The position numbers were made by a program, and so were the translations under genes. The notes below the pieces were generated by a model. It was given only the letters and a program-made list of their open reading frames with translations. It searched no databases and was not told where the DNA came from. This document shows positions 26,200-35,155 of a stretch of DNA of 64,000 nucleotides, piece by piece (the first letter of the stretch is position 1; each line of letters starts with the position of its first letter). The DNA comes from CAWCDJ01 sp963796485 (GTDB taxonomy: Bacteria > Acidobacteriota > Terriglobia > Bryobacterales > Bryobacteraceae). The DNA lies in NCBI GenBank assembly GCA_963796485.1, contig CAWCLV010000007.1:248001-312000 (forward strand). Reading direction: 5' to 3'.

Positions 26200-26910
26200 T
26201 CACGTCGCACTTATCTCCCGGCGCGCCCCCAAGGCGTCCAGAATCGCGGAAGTCGCCTCCGTCCGGATCCTCGTACAGCCCAAATCGCGGACCTCCAGGG
26301 CCTGCTCGAGCGTGTCCACGCCTTCCGCCTCGACCCCGATTTCCTCCGGGACATGCTTGCGCATCAGCCGGATATCGGCCGCGTTCCAACGCCCCGGTCC
26401 GAAACCGGTGGAAGTCTTCACGAAATCCGCCTCGGCCCGTTCGGCGCACACGCAAGCGATAATCTTCAATTCGTCGGTGAGATACCCGTTCTCCAAGGTT
26501 ACAGTCAGGCGGGCGCCTTCCTTGTGGCAACTCTCGGCCATCTGGAGGAGCTCCGTCTGAACGTGCTGGAATTCGCGGGCGAGCAGTTTCGAGACGGTGA
26601 CGACTACGTCGATTTCCCGGGCACCGCGCCGAAGCAGGTCACGCGCTTCGTACAGCTTGGTGCCGGTGTTCGCCGAACCATGAGGAAAACCGCAGACGCT
26701 CCCTACCCGGACGCTGCTGCCGCCGATGGTGCGCATAGCCAGTTCCACATCGCAGGGACGCACGCTGACGAACCCTACCCGGCGCGCCTTGGCCAGCTCG
26801 ATTCCGGCGACCACCTGCTCATCGGTCAGGTCCGGACGGACGAGCGAATGCCCGATCATCGCGGCCAGATCTTCGTAAGTTGGCAGGGGATTGGGAGACT
26901 GGGGAACCAT
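26200..26910 (-). CDS. DeoC-like aldolase homologue with altered active site
   Basis: 236-residue TIM-barrel protein of the deoxyribose-phosphate aldolase family. The Schiff-base lysine is kept (K165 in ADFVKTSTGFG), as is the aspartate of the DVVV strand (about D101). However, the second conserved lysine of the GVKASGG motif is replaced by glutamate (IGVEAEGVDT, E194), and the N-terminal IDHTLL-type motif reads MIGHSLV. Ordinary DERA chemistry is therefore doubtful, and a different aldolase or non-catalytic role is possible. It is last but one before aroDE, 46 nt upstream of it. Confidence 0.75.
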   Translation of the reverse strand: MVPQSPNPLPTYEDLAAMIGHSLVRPDLTDEQVVAGIELAKARRVGFVSVRPCDVELAMRTIGGSSVRVGSVCGFPHGSANTGTKLYEARDLLRRGAREIDVVVTVSKLLAREFQHVQTELLQMAESCHKEGARLTVTLENGYLTDELKIIACVCAERAEADFVKTSTGFGPGRWNAADIRLMRKHVPEEIGVEAEGVDTLEQALEVRDLGCTRIRTEATSAILDALGARREISAT

Positions 26911-26942
26911 ACGGCTCCAGTCTATCAGGAGAAGACGGAGGG

Positions 26943-27911
26943 CTACTTGCGGCGCCTGGTCCCTTTGGGGGAGGCGGCTCGGGCCGAGCCGCACTGATAC
27001 CCCAAAGTCACGATCTGCCGGCAAGCCTGCTGCGCCAGGTTGCTGTTCGGAAACCGTTTGCGCAGTTCCTGAAATTCGCGGTTGGCTTCGGTCCGGCGGC
27101 CCAGTTTGGCCAGGGCCAGCCCCTTACCGTAGAAAGCGTCGGCCATCTTGTTGTTGTTATCCGGGTATTTCTCCAGGACCAGGTCGTACTCTTTTACGGC
27201 CGTGTCGTAGTCGCCCTGCGAATAGTGGATCCACGCGATGTAGTACTGAGCGTTGGGCGCGAGTTCGGTATTGCCGTACCAGTGGAGGAGTTGCCCGTAT
27301 TCCTGGATCGCGAGGTCGAATTTGCCGCCTTCGCGGTCGCGGTTGGCGTTATTGTAAAGGTCGTTCAACTGGATGGTGGGGGTGTCGAGCGCCGAGGGTT
27401 GGGAAGAAGCCATGGGCGCACCGCCTTGCGAGCCGCCTTGAGGCGGACCGGACTGCTGCGGGGGAGGCGCCGGGGGCGCCTGCAACACTTTGACCGCATT
27501 TCCGACATCCGTGAGCTGGGCCTGGATTTTGGAGATCGAAGTGGAGAGGTCGGCCATCGACTGCTGCATGGTCCGCACGTCATTTTGCAGTGCGTCCATC
27601 CGGGCGCTCAAGCCCACAACGGGGGCGACCACCTTCGTCTCCTGCTCGCGCAGGCTTTGCTGCAGGCTGCCCTGGATGGTGGCCACCGCCCGGCTCGCAT
27701 CGTTCGCCGACGAAATGGCGGTGCTTACCAGGGTTCGGATTTCAATCAGTTTCGCATCCTGCGATTGCTGCATCTGGCGCACCATGTCCTGCAATTGCGC
27801 CACGTCCCGCTGCAATTCCTGGATTTCCTTGCTTGCCGCAAACGACCGCACAGGCATGAGCGCGAGGAGCGCACCCAGGGCTGCGGCCGTCACCAGACCA
27901 CGTTGGATCAT
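26943..27911 (-). CDS. cpoB: Tol-Pal system protein CpoB/YbgF
   Basis: Periplasmic protein of 322 residues that links Tol-Pal action to cell-wall synthesis in enterobacteria. It has a signal peptide (residues 1-25), a long coiled-coil region rich in Gln (about 28-130), a proline/glycine linker (about 138-165), and C-terminal TPR repeats (about 175-300: ALKxG-like segments such as YYIAWIHYSQGDYDTAVKEY and KGLALAKLGRRTEA). It is the last gene of the tol operon, 77 nt after pal. Start ATG with AGGAG upstream. Confidence 0.88.
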   Translation of the reverse strand: MIQRGLVTAAALGALLALMPVRSFAASKEIQELQRDVAQLQDMVRQMQQSQDAKLIEIRTLVSTAISSANDASRAVATIQGSLQQSLREQETKVVAPVVGLSARMDALQNDVRTMQQSMADLSTSISKIQAQLTDVGNAVKVLQAPPAPPPQQSGPPQGGSQGGAPMASSQPSALDTPTIQLNDLYNNANRDREGGKFDLAIQEYGQLLHWYGNTELAPNAQYYIAWIHYSQGDYDTAVKEYDLVLEKYPDNNNKMADAFYGKGLALAKLGRRTEANREFQELRKRFPNSNLAQQACRQIVTLGYQCGSARAASPKGTRRRK

Positions 27912-27988
27912 AGAACTACTCTCCTGTAGGGCGCGGGCCGGTGGATACCAGGCCCGCACCCAGGGTTCTGCTACTTTCTTCCTCTATC

Positions 27989-28774
27989 CTACTGCCCGGC
28001 GGCGAAGTGGACGCGCCGGTTCTTCTGCCAGCAAGCTTCGTTCGACTCGGTACAAACCGGACGCTCCTTGCCATAGCTGATGGTTCTTAGCTTATCGGCC
28101 GGAACCCCAAGCTGCACGAGGAAGTCTTTCGCCGAGGTCGCGCGCCGGTCGCCAAGACCGATATTGTATTCGGCGGAGCCGCGCTCGTCGGTGTTGCCTT
28201 CCACCATGACGGAAGCATTCGGGAAGTCGGCGAGAATGTTCTTGATGGCGGCGGCATCCTTCGTCAACGCCTCGCGGGCGTCGGGGCGGATATCGCTCTT
28301 GTCGTAATCGAAATACGCATCCTGCACATCCGAGCTCAAGCGCTGCTCGAGAGTGGCGCTGGGAGCCGCCGGTGGCGGCGGAGGAGGCGGCGGCGGGGGC
28401 GCACTCACTTCCACGGTTGCCGACGCTGTGGTATTTCCGCCGGGACCGCTGGCAGTCAGGGTGTAAGTGGTAGAGTCGCTCGGGAACACGCGGCGGTTGC
28501 CGGTATTCGGGACCGTGCCGACGCCCTGATTGATCGAAACGCTGGCGACATCGCCGGAGACTTCCCATCGCAGCGTGGACGATTGGCCGCGCTGAATCGA
28601 GGTCGGCTCTGCCGTGAACTGCGTGACCGTGGGTGCCTTCGGTGCCGGCCTCGGTGCTTCCGGAGCGGGCGGCGGGGGTGGGGGTGGCGGCGGCGCTTTC
28701 TTCTTGCAGCCTGCCGCGAACATCGCCAGCGAGACTGCAAACAGGCTGGCCGTGATCTTTCGTTTACTCAACAT
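27989..28774 (-). CDS. pal: Peptidoglycan-associated lipoprotein Pal, with extra Ig-like domain
   Basis: Outer-membrane lipoprotein of 261 residues that binds peptidoglycan and TolB. The lipobox is MFAAGC (Cys at about 23), followed by a proline run, a domain of about 80 residues of Ig-like/PKD-like beta character (TQFTAEPTSIQRGQSSTLRW), a second proline run, and the OmpA-type peptidoglycan-binding domain (about 150-258) with VEGNTDERGSAEYNIGLGDRRA. The extra domain makes it longer than the E. coli protein (173). It lies between tolB and cpoB. Confidence 0.92.
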   Translation of the reverse strand: MLSKRKITASLFAVSLAMFAAGCKKKAPPPPPPPPPAPEAPRPAPKAPTVTQFTAEPTSIQRGQSSTLRWEVSGDVASVSINQGVGTVPNTGNRRVFPSDSTTYTLTASGPGGNTTASATVEVSAPPPPPPPPPPAAPSATLEQRLSSDVQDAYFDYDKSDIRPDAREALTKDAAAIKNILADFPNASVMVEGNTDERGSAEYNIGLGDRRATSAKDFLVQLGVPADKLRTISYGKERPVCTESNEACWQKNRRVHFAAGQ

Positions 28775-28801
28775 GAACTACGCCTCCTGAATAATCATCA
28801 T

Positions 28802-30190
28802 CTATTTTCCCCAAACGGGCGTCAGATTGCTGCCCTGCGTGGTTAGGGGAGTTACTTGCGTTCCGTCCGCCAGCATCGTATAAATCTGCGATCGCCCATT
28901 GCGCGTCGATGCGAAAACGATATGCCGCCCATCGGGTGCCCAGGTCGGATTTTCGTTTCGCCCCTCGTCATGCGTGAGCTGATTGTATTGATGCGACGCC
29001 ACGTCCATTACGAATACATTGAATTTGCCGGCGGCGAATCCCCGAGTCCAGGAGAATGCCATCAGTTGCCCGTTTGGATGCCATGCTGGATTGGAAGCCT
29101 CTCCTGTACCATCGGTCAGGCGGATCAAATCCGAACCGTCCAGGTTCATCTTATAAATCTGTTGAGGACCGGAACGGCCCGAAACAAAGATAATCTGGCT
29201 ACCGGTCTTCGGATTCACCTTCGGCTCCGTATCTATGGAGCGCAGAGTGGTGACCGGCCGGAATTCGCTCCCATCCAAATTCGCCAGGAAGATCCGGCAG
29301 CAGCCGCCCGCCGAGGAAGAGTAGATGATCTGCTTTCCATCGGGCGTGAACGCAGGCGACGAATTCACGGACGCTCTTTGGTTATAAAAGCGTAAATCCC
29401 GGACCGGATCCACTGAAAACACAAATATACCAGGATTTCCGCGATAGTAGCTAGTGAACGCGATTTTCGCGCCGTCTGGCGAGACCGTGGGCTGGATTGT
29501 TATCGAATTAAAGTGCGTGAGCGGCCGCTGGTTTTTGCCGTCCGGGTCCATGACCCAGATTTCCTTGTTCCCGGTGCGGGTGGAAACGAAGTAGATGTGG
29601 GTGCCGAAAAGCGACTCGCCCCCGAAAAGCGCGATGATATCGGCCGCAAATTGGTGCGCGATCTGGCGGGCTCCGGCTTCATCCACCGACGAGGCCAGAT
29701 AATTTTTGCCGATCACCTGCGCGGCAGAAGGCGACGCCGCGGTCACGTCGAACAAATATCCGCGCAGCATCAGGACGCCGTTGGCAACGGCGGTATAGCC
29801 GAAAGCCAGGTACTTGGCACCGACCGGCGCCCCCGCCCAATCGGCCATCCAGTGCCCGCCTCCGTTCCGCGCCATCTCGATTTCCCCGCGGCGGCGGCGC
29901 GGCTGCGCCTGCACCGGCGGCGGAGTGACAAAATCGGAAGGCTGTTGCGGAATGAAGGCCGGATACATGCTCTGCGAGACGACGTTGAACAGCCCGGCGC
30001 CTTGCACATCGCTGCGCAGGGTCTGGTTGAAGGCGCCCATGAAATTCTGGGCCTCCCCCGACCCGCGGAGTTCGGGAATGGCGATGGTGGCGAGTTTTCC
30101 TCCGGTAATCGTCCCGAGGTCAATCTGTTGCGCGCTGCTCAAAATAAGGGCACACGCGCCGAGCGCTCCGGCCCAAAGAAGCTTTTTCAT
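28802..30190 (-). CDS. tolB: TolB periplasmic beta-propeller of the Tol-Pal system
   Basis: 462-residue periplasmic protein with a signal peptide (residues 1-20, ending SSAQQ), an N-terminal alpha/beta domain (to about 190) and a C-terminal six-blade propeller with repeated SPDG/NPDG motifs (TVSPDGAKIAFTSYY, AFTPDGKQIIYSSS, WAPDGRHIVFASTRNGRSQIY). It interacts with Pal and carries the energised signal across the periplasm. Ordered directly after the TonB/TolA-like gene (4 nt gap). Confidence 0.93.
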   Translation of the reverse strand: MKKLLWAGALGACALILSSAQQIDLGTITGGKLATIAIPELRGSGEAQNFMGAFNQTLRSDVQGAGLFNVVSQSMYPAFIPQQPSDFVTPPPVQAQPRRRRGEIEMARNGGGHWMADWAGAPVGAKYLAFGYTAVANGVLMLRGYLFDVTAASPSAAQVIGKNYLASSVDEAGARQIAHQFAADIIALFGGESLFGTHIYFVSTRTGNKEIWVMDPDGKNQRPLTHFNSITIQPTVSPDGAKIAFTSYYRGNPGIFVFSVDPVRDLRFYNQRASVNSSPAFTPDGKQIIYSSSAGGCCRIFLANLDGSEFRPVTTLRSIDTEPKVNPKTGSQIIFVSGRSGPQQIYKMNLDGSDLIRLTDGTGEASNPAWHPNGQLMAFSWTRGFAAGKFNVFVMDVASHQYNQLTHDEGRNENPTWAPDGRHIVFASTRNGRSQIYTMLADGTQVTPLTTQGSNLTPVWGK

Positions 30191-30194
30191 TTTC

Positions 30195-30995
30195 TTAACG
30201 CCTCAATTCAAACCGTAATTCCAGATCTGCCCGGTCGCGGCCGAATTGCGGGGGCAGAGCCGGAAACTTACCCGCATCCAGGACGGCCCGCATCGCCGAA
30301 AAGTCGAGTGCCTGGTTACCGCTCGATTGCGACACTTTGACCGAACCCGCCACCAGCGAGCCATCCCGCAGCAGCGAGAAGCGGACTGCCACTTGCGGTG
30401 CCGTGGTGAGGCGAGGATCAACGTCAGTGGTTTTCCATGACTGCGCGACCTTGTCGCGCAGCAGGTTGGCATACCAGCCGAACTGCGTGCCGAAAGGCGA
30501 ATTCGTGCCGATTCCGACGCCGCCTCCGCCCTGCATCTGGTACATCTCGGAACTCAGCGACTGGCCGCCCGGGGTGTAAAGCTGGTTGGGGCGGTCCACC
30601 TGCTTTTCCCGCCACTTGTTGGGCTGCGCCGCCGCGGACTCGGCATATCGCTTTGGGGCGCTCTTGGTTTTGATCGGGATGGCGTCGGGCGGCGGTGCTT
30701 TGACCTTGGGCTGCGCCTTGAGCTTAGGCGGCGGCGACGGAACCCGCGATTCGGTGTCGTTGGCGAGCGGGTTCTTCGGACCTCTCCGGTTCGGCAGCGG
30801 AATGCTGGCAACGGCAGTCACCGCGACCGAGCCCAGCCGCCCGCCGTTGGGATCTCCCCAGTGCTCGACGGTCAGCGGGTGAACGATAGAGAAGGTCACG
30901 GCGAGGGCGACTACGCCGCCATGGAGCGCGATCGACCCCCAGAACGGCCCGGTCAGCCGCTCCTGCTGCTCGAGAATGTCGGCGTGGCCGGCCAT
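30195..30995 (-). CDS. TonB/TolA-like energy transducer
   Basis: 266-residue inner-membrane-anchored protein with one N-terminal span (about 20-40), a proline/lysine-rich periplasmic linker (about 70-130) and a C-terminal TonB-fold domain (about 170-266; RFSLLRDGSLVAGSVKVSQSSGN). Its place between tolR and tolB indicates that it does the job of TolA, passing proton-motive force from TolQR to TolB/Pal. Its ATG overlaps the tolR stop by one base (TAATG). Confidence 0.85.
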   Translation of the reverse strand: MAGHADILEQQERLTGPFWGSIALHGGVVALAVTFSIVHPLTVEHWGDPNGGRLGSVAVTAVASIPLPNRRGPKNPLANDTESRVPSPPPKLKAQPKVKAPPPDAIPIKTKSAPKRYAESAAAQPNKWREKQVDRPNQLYTPGGQSLSSEMYQMQGGGGVGIGTNSPFGTQFGWYANLLRDKVAQSWKTTDVDPRLTTAPQVAVRFSLLRDGSLVAGSVKVSQSSGNQALDFSAMRAVLDAGKFPALPPQFGRDRADLELRFELRR

Positions 30996-31453
30996 TACCT
31001 TTTCTTCGAGGCGTCCTCCGGCTGGGTCACCATGTTGACCTGAAAGCCGGCGGCCCCGAGTTCAGCCGTGACCTGCGCGATGGGGTCCCAAATGGTTTCG
31101 CGGTCCGCCATCACGTAGACGCCTTTCACTTTGCCGCCGAATTTCTGCGTGATCTCCTGTTTCAGGTCCACCAGACGGATCATCTTTCCATTGAGATAGA
31201 TGTCTCCGGTCTTGGGAATGGATACAACGGGGAGTTCCTGTGCCGTGTCCTTGACGGCGCGTGTCTTCGGAACATCCACTTCCAGGCCGAACTGCATCAC
31301 ATGGGCCGTCAGCATGAAGATGACGAGCAGCACCAAAACCACGTCTACGAAAGGAGTTACGTTGATTTCCGCGAGGCTGCCGGACGAGACGTGCCGCCGC
31401 GAACCGAAACCCCGTCCACCCCCACCGCTGCCGTTGACGGTGATCCCCATCAC
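30995..31453 (-). CDS. tolR: TolR/ExbD-family proton-channel component
   Basis: 152-residue protein with a single N-terminal span (about 29-50). The span begins INVTPFVDVVLVLLVIFMLTA, holding the conserved aspartate that takes part in proton conduction. A periplasmic domain follows, ending TQPEDASKKR. A glycine-rich segment precedes the span. It pairs with TolQ, whose gene overlaps by 4 nt. Confidence 0.93.
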   Translation of the reverse strand: MMGITVNGSGGGGRGFGSRRHVSSGSLAEINVTPFVDVVLVLLVIFMLTAHVMQFGLEVDVPKTRAVKDTAQELPVVSIPKTGDIYLNGKMIRLVDLKQEITQKFGGKVKGVYVMADRETIWDPIAQVTAELGAAGFQVNMVTQPEDASKKR

Positions 31454-32139
31454 TGCTCTCCGAAGTTGCGTTCGGCCAGGTTGAGGAACTCCAGCGCAAA
31501 ATCGTCCATCCGGGCGCCGATTTCCTTGATCACGTGGCCGAAGTAGTTATAGAAGATGGCCGCGGGAATTGCCGCCCCGAGGCCGACGGCGGTGGCGATC
31601 AGGGCCGCCGCGATGCCCGGCCCCACCGCGCTTAAACTGGTGGCGCCCTGTTGGCCCAGTCCGACGAACGCCTTGATGATGCCGAGCACCGTGCCCAGCA
31701 AACCGATAAACGGCGTAACCGAGGCGGTGGTGGCCAGCCAGCTCATATTGCGCTCCAGCTTGGCGAGTTCCTCGCTCATTCCCAGCGAGAGACTGCGCTC
31801 CAAAGCCGTGCGGTTGATGATCGAGCCGCGCGACTTCACCTGCCGCTCGACCTCTTCGTATCCGAAATCGAATACGGATACGAGGGGCGAGGGCCGGTAC
31901 TGCTCGCTGGCAACGACGACGGCCTCCATATTCGGCGATTTGCGGAACGCCCGCAAAAACCGCGCGTTGGTCTGGCGCGCGCCGCGCAAGGACTGCATTT
32001 TGGCAAAGATGACCGTCCAGGAAAAGACCGAAAAAAGAATTAAAACCAACAGCACGGCGTCTTCGGCCAAGCCGTTCTGCTGGAGCATTCCGAAGATATC
32101 CATTTGAAGAAGGGAGGCAGCGGGAAGTGCTAAGCCCAA
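31450..32139 (-). CDS. tolQ: TolQ/ExbB (MotA-type) proton-channel component
   Basis: About 229-residue inner-membrane protein with three spans; the conserved channel segments TPFIGLLGTVLGIIKAF and GIAAALIATAVGLGAAIPA are clear. With TolR it converts proton flow into movement. I chose the TTG at 32139 because TAGGAGACGAA stands just upstream; a GTG at 32166 and an ATG at 32103 are alternatives, the ATG lacking any Shine-Dalgarno sequence. First gene of the leftward tol operon. Confidence 0.92.
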   Translation of the reverse strand: MGLALPAASLLQMDIFGMLQQNGLAEDAVLLVLILFSVFSWTVIFAKMQSLRGARQTNARFLRAFRKSPNMEAVVVASEQYRPSPLVSVFDFGYEEVERQVKSRGSIINRTALERSLSLGMSEELAKLERNMSWLATTASVTPFIGLLGTVLGIIKAFVGLGQQGATSLSAVGPGIAAALIATAVGLGAAIPAAIFYNYFGHVIKEIGARMDDFALEFLNLAERNFGEQ

Positions 32140-32263
32140 TTCGTCTCCTAAACTCAAATCTATCACAGAGACGCGGGGGAGCCGGGAAAAGACGGACGTG
32201 TTTTGACGGGCATCGCACCCCCCGCTGCCGCCGCGAAACAGCCCTGTGCGGCAGGTAGCCGGA

Positions 32264-32788
32264 TCAGCCCCAGAGATCGGCGGTGTTCACCGGTTTGCCC
32301 CGGAGCTTCAGGTAATAGAACAGCTGGCCCTTGTGCCGGTCGAGGTGCTGGATCATCTGCAGGAACTGATGGCCCAGAAGGCGGCGGACGCCGGGCGCCC
32401 AGGGAGCGGCCAGTTCCCGGCTGCCGAGCGCTTCCTCGCCGGCCTGTCCGATCATCTGGAGAGCGAGAATGTGATCCGCGCAGATGAGGGACCTGGCATT
32501 TTCGAGACTGTCGATGGCCGGCAGTTTTTCGGCGGGCGGGAGCATCTCCGCGGGAGGGATGTCCTCGAACTTCATCCCTTCCGGCATGCCCCAGTCGCCG
32601 GTGACGAATCCCTTGCACCCGGCGCCGCAAGCGCTCCCGAGGTGCATCAGCAGTTGACCGACGGTCATCCAGTTGGAACCGCTCACGGGCTTCCAGTCGA
32701 GGCTTTCCGGATCGACGCGATCCAGGAGCTTCATAGTGGTTTGGTACGTGGATTCGAGCTCGTCTGTGAGGAGCTGTGTCCAGGTCAC
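32264..32788 (-). CDS. DinB-family (four-helix, metal-binding) protein
   Basis: 174-residue protein of the DinB/YfiT superfamily, which includes thiol-dependent transferases. The likely metal ligands are a histidine in GQLLMHLGSACG and two in MIQHLDRHKGQLFYYL near the C-terminus, matching the DinB three-histidine pattern. The GTG at 32788 is preceded by AAAGGAG and family similarity begins there. The function is unknown. It stands alone between tolQ and the GH125 gene. Confidence 0.82.
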   Translation of the reverse strand: MTWTQLLTDELESTYQTTMKLLDRVDPESLDWKPVSGSNWMTVGQLLMHLGSACGAGCKGFVTGDWGMPEGMKFEDIPPAEMLPPAEKLPAIDSLENARSLICADHILALQMIGQAGEEALGSRELAAPWAPGVRRLLGHQFLQMIQHLDRHKGQLFYYLKLRGKPVNTADLWG

Positions 32789-32877
32789 GGAGGAGTCTCC
32801 TTTCGGATGGTAGTCCGGTCTGAGTGTAGGCCGTAAGGCGACCGGCGGCAAGCTGATCCGAAAGCGTGTGTCCGAAA

Positions 32878-32905
32878 GCGGGCAGGCCGGTAGGACTGCC
32901 CCACT
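32878..32905. repeat. Half-element of the palindrome family next to the GH125 stop
   Basis: 28 bp that match 35202-35229 with one mismatch (GCGGGCAGGCCGG, then GGACTGCCCCACT). Only the right arm of the two-arm element is present. It starts after a short direct repeat TCCGAAAGCG (two copies, 4 nt apart, at about 32857-32880) and ends four bases before the stop codon of the leftward GH125 gene. Confidence 0.75.
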
Positions 32906-32909
32906 TTCA

Positions 32910-34304
32910 CTATGCCAGCAGGCGCGGGTAGCGCGCGTGTACGTGCAGGATCAGTTCCCCGAATAACGTGTTGGCCCAGGCGAACCAGGAGCGGGTGAAT
33001 TTCGCGGCATCGTCTTTCGAAAACGATTCGTGCATGAAGCCCGTGCCGGCATGCGTGGCCTTCAGGGTCGCGAGACACGACGCGATCTCCTTTTCATCGC
33101 TGCTGGTCAGCGCGCGGGTGATGATGCCGAGCGGCCAGATCATATTCAATCCCGAGTGCGGACCGCCCAAGCCTTCGGCCGCCTTGCCGCGATAGAAGTA
33201 AGGATTGTCGCCGCCGAGGACGAATTTCCGGGTCCGCTGATAGATCGCGTCGCCGGGTTGGCAGCAGCCGAGATACGGCAGCGAGAGGAGGCTGGGAACG
33301 TTGGCATCGTCCTGAAAGAGCTGATTGCCGAAACCGTCGGCTTCGTACGCGTAGATCTCGCCATAATCCGGCCGGACGGCGGTGGCGTACTTCGCGAGCG
33401 CCTCCCGGACCTGCGCGGCGAGAGCGGCGCAATCGCGCGCGGCCGCGGCATCATGCGTCTCCGCCTGGTGGATCTCCTGCAAGTGGCCGAGCACGGTAAC
33501 GGCGAACAGGTTCGAGGGGATCAGGAAGGGGAAGATGCAGGCGTCGTCCGACGGGCGGAAACCGGAATGGATCAGGCCGCAGGGGCGCGTCGGATTGCCG
33601 TAGCCGCCTTGCGGGAGCGAATCGCCGGGAACGGCGGTGACGCGCTGGAACGTGTACGGGCCGTGATCGTGCAGGCGCTGCTGCTCGCGGAAAGTCTCGA
33701 CGACGAGGGCGGCGGCTTTCCGCCAGTCTGCGTCGAACACGGAGGCATCGCCGGTCTGCTTCCAGTAGCCGTGCGCCAGCCGCACGGGGTAGCAGAGGGA
33801 ATCGATCTCCCACTTGCGCTCGTGCAACTCGGGCTTCATTTTGGTGCGGTCCTTGTCCCACTCGCTGCCGGTGGGGCCGAAGTTGAACGCGTTCGCGTAG
33901 GGATCGATCAGGATGCAGCGCGTTTGCCGCCGGATGACGCCTTCGATCAGCGTGCGGAGCTTTCGGTCGTCTTTGGCAAGCGGCAGGTACGGCCACACCT
34001 GCGCGGTGGAATCGCGCAGCCACATGGCGTCGATGTCGCCGGTGACCACGAACACGTCGGGCTTGCCGTCGAGAGTGCCGGTGCGGACGGTGGTGTCGAG
34101 CGTATTGGGGAAGCAGTTCTCGAAGAGCCAGGCGAGTTCGGGGTCGGCCATGGTCTTCGAGACGTCGCGGAGGGCGGCTTCGACGGCATCGCTGGTGAAC
34201 TTCCGCTTTTCCACGGGCGGGCGCCGGGACGGAAATCCGGCCGGCGCCGCCAGCGCGGCGGAAGAGACGGCAAGGGTCTGAAGGAAAGCTCGGCGAGTGG
34301 GCAT
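32910..34304 (-). CDS. Glycoside hydrolase family 125 (exo-alpha-1,6-mannosidase) protein
   Basis: 464-residue exported enzyme. It starts with a twin-arginine leader (MPTRRAFLQTLAVSSAALAAPAG). The alpha/alpha-barrel typical of metal-independent alpha-mannosidases follows: TGDIDAMWLRDSTAQVWPY, then GLIHSGFRPSDDACIFPFLIPSN, DDANVPSLLSLPYL and TGFMHESFSKDD are conserved GH125 segments. It likely removes mannose from alpha-linked glycans outside the cytoplasm. It is alone, with no sugar transport genes adjacent. Confidence 0.9.
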   Translation of the reverse strand: MPTRRAFLQTLAVSSAALAAPAGFPSRRPPVEKRKFTSDAVEAALRDVSKTMADPELAWLFENCFPNTLDTTVRTGTLDGKPDVFVVTGDIDAMWLRDSTAQVWPYLPLAKDDRKLRTLIEGVIRRQTRCILIDPYANAFNFGPTGSEWDKDRTKMKPELHERKWEIDSLCYPVRLAHGYWKQTGDASVFDADWRKAAALVVETFREQQRLHDHGPYTFQRVTAVPGDSLPQGGYGNPTRPCGLIHSGFRPSDDACIFPFLIPSNLFAVTVLGHLQEIHQAETHDAAAARDCAALAAQVREALAKYATAVRPDYGEIYAYEADGFGNQLFQDDANVPSLLSLPYLGCCQPGDAIYQRTRKFVLGGDNPYFYRGKAAEGLGGPHSGLNMIWPLGIITRALTSSDEKEIASCLATLKATHAGTGFMHESFSKDDAAKFTRSWFAWANTLFGELILHVHARYPRLLA

Positions 34305-34349
34305 GACAGGGCCTATGGTAGCGCCCGGCGATGCCCCGCTACAGCCGGC

Positions 34350-35072
34350 TCAGGCCGCTTTGGCCATTTTGGCGGGCTCGGGCTCTCCCGCAATGGCGGG
34401 ATACACGATTCCCGCGATCGCGGCACCGACGATCGGCGCCAGCCAGAATAGCCAGAGCTGTTGGACAGCCCAGCCGCCCACGAACACGGCCGGTCCGGTG
34501 CTGCGGGCCGGATTGACGGAAAGGTTCGTGATCGGAATGCCGATCAGATGGATGAGCGTCAGTCCCAGGCCGATCGGGATGGGCGCAAAGCCCGCCGGGG
34601 CGCGGCGGTCGGTGGCGCCGAGGATGATCATGAGGAACATGAACGTCAGGACCACTTCGGCCACCAGGCACGCCATCAACGAGTAGCCGCCGGGCGAGTG
34701 GGCGCCATAGCCGTTGGAGGCGAACCCGCCCGCCAGGTCGAAACCGGGCTTGCCGCTGGCGATGATGTACAGGACGCCCGCGGCGACGATTCCGCCCAGC
34801 ACCTGGGCGACGATGTAGGCCGGCAGATCCGACGCCGGAAAGCGTTTTCCGACCCACAGACCGATGGAAACTGCCGGATTGATGTGGCAGCCCGAAATGT
34901 GACCGATGGCAAATGCCATCGTCAGAAGGGTCAGGCCAAACGCCAGGGCCACACCGAGAAAACCGATGCCGAGGTTGGGGAATGCGGCGGCCAGCACGGC
35001 GCTGCCACAGCCCCCGAAGACGAGCCAAAAGGTGCCGATGAATTCCGCGATTGCTCTTCTGCTCAAAGGCAT
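34350..35072 (-). CDS. aqpZ: Aquaporin Z-type water channel
   Basis: 240-residue MIP-family channel with six spans and both NPA motifs: CHINPAVSIG and SVNPARSTGP (with the selectivity-filter arginine). The RAIAEFIGTFWLVFGGCGSA start is that of AqpZ. The ATG at 35072 has AAGGAGG four bases upstream, which decides against the GTG further up. It follows the cox operon on the same strand, separated by the palindromic repeat. Confidence 0.93.
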   Translation of the reverse strand: MPLSRRAIAEFIGTFWLVFGGCGSAVLAAAFPNLGIGFLGVALAFGLTLLTMAFAIGHISGCHINPAVSIGLWVGKRFPASDLPAYIVAQVLGGIVAAGVLYIIASGKPGFDLAGGFASNGYGAHSPGGYSLMACLVAEVVLTFMFLMIILGATDRRAPAGFAPIPIGLGLTLIHLIGIPITNLSVNPARSTGPAVFVGGWAVQQLWLFWLAPIVGAAIAGIVYPAIAGEPEPAKMAKAA

Positions 35073-35155
35073 GGATCCTCCTTGCACGGGTAAACCGTGG
35101 AGGATATGGTACAGGAAAAGACGCCCGAGAACAGGCGGGTAAATTACCGAGGCAC

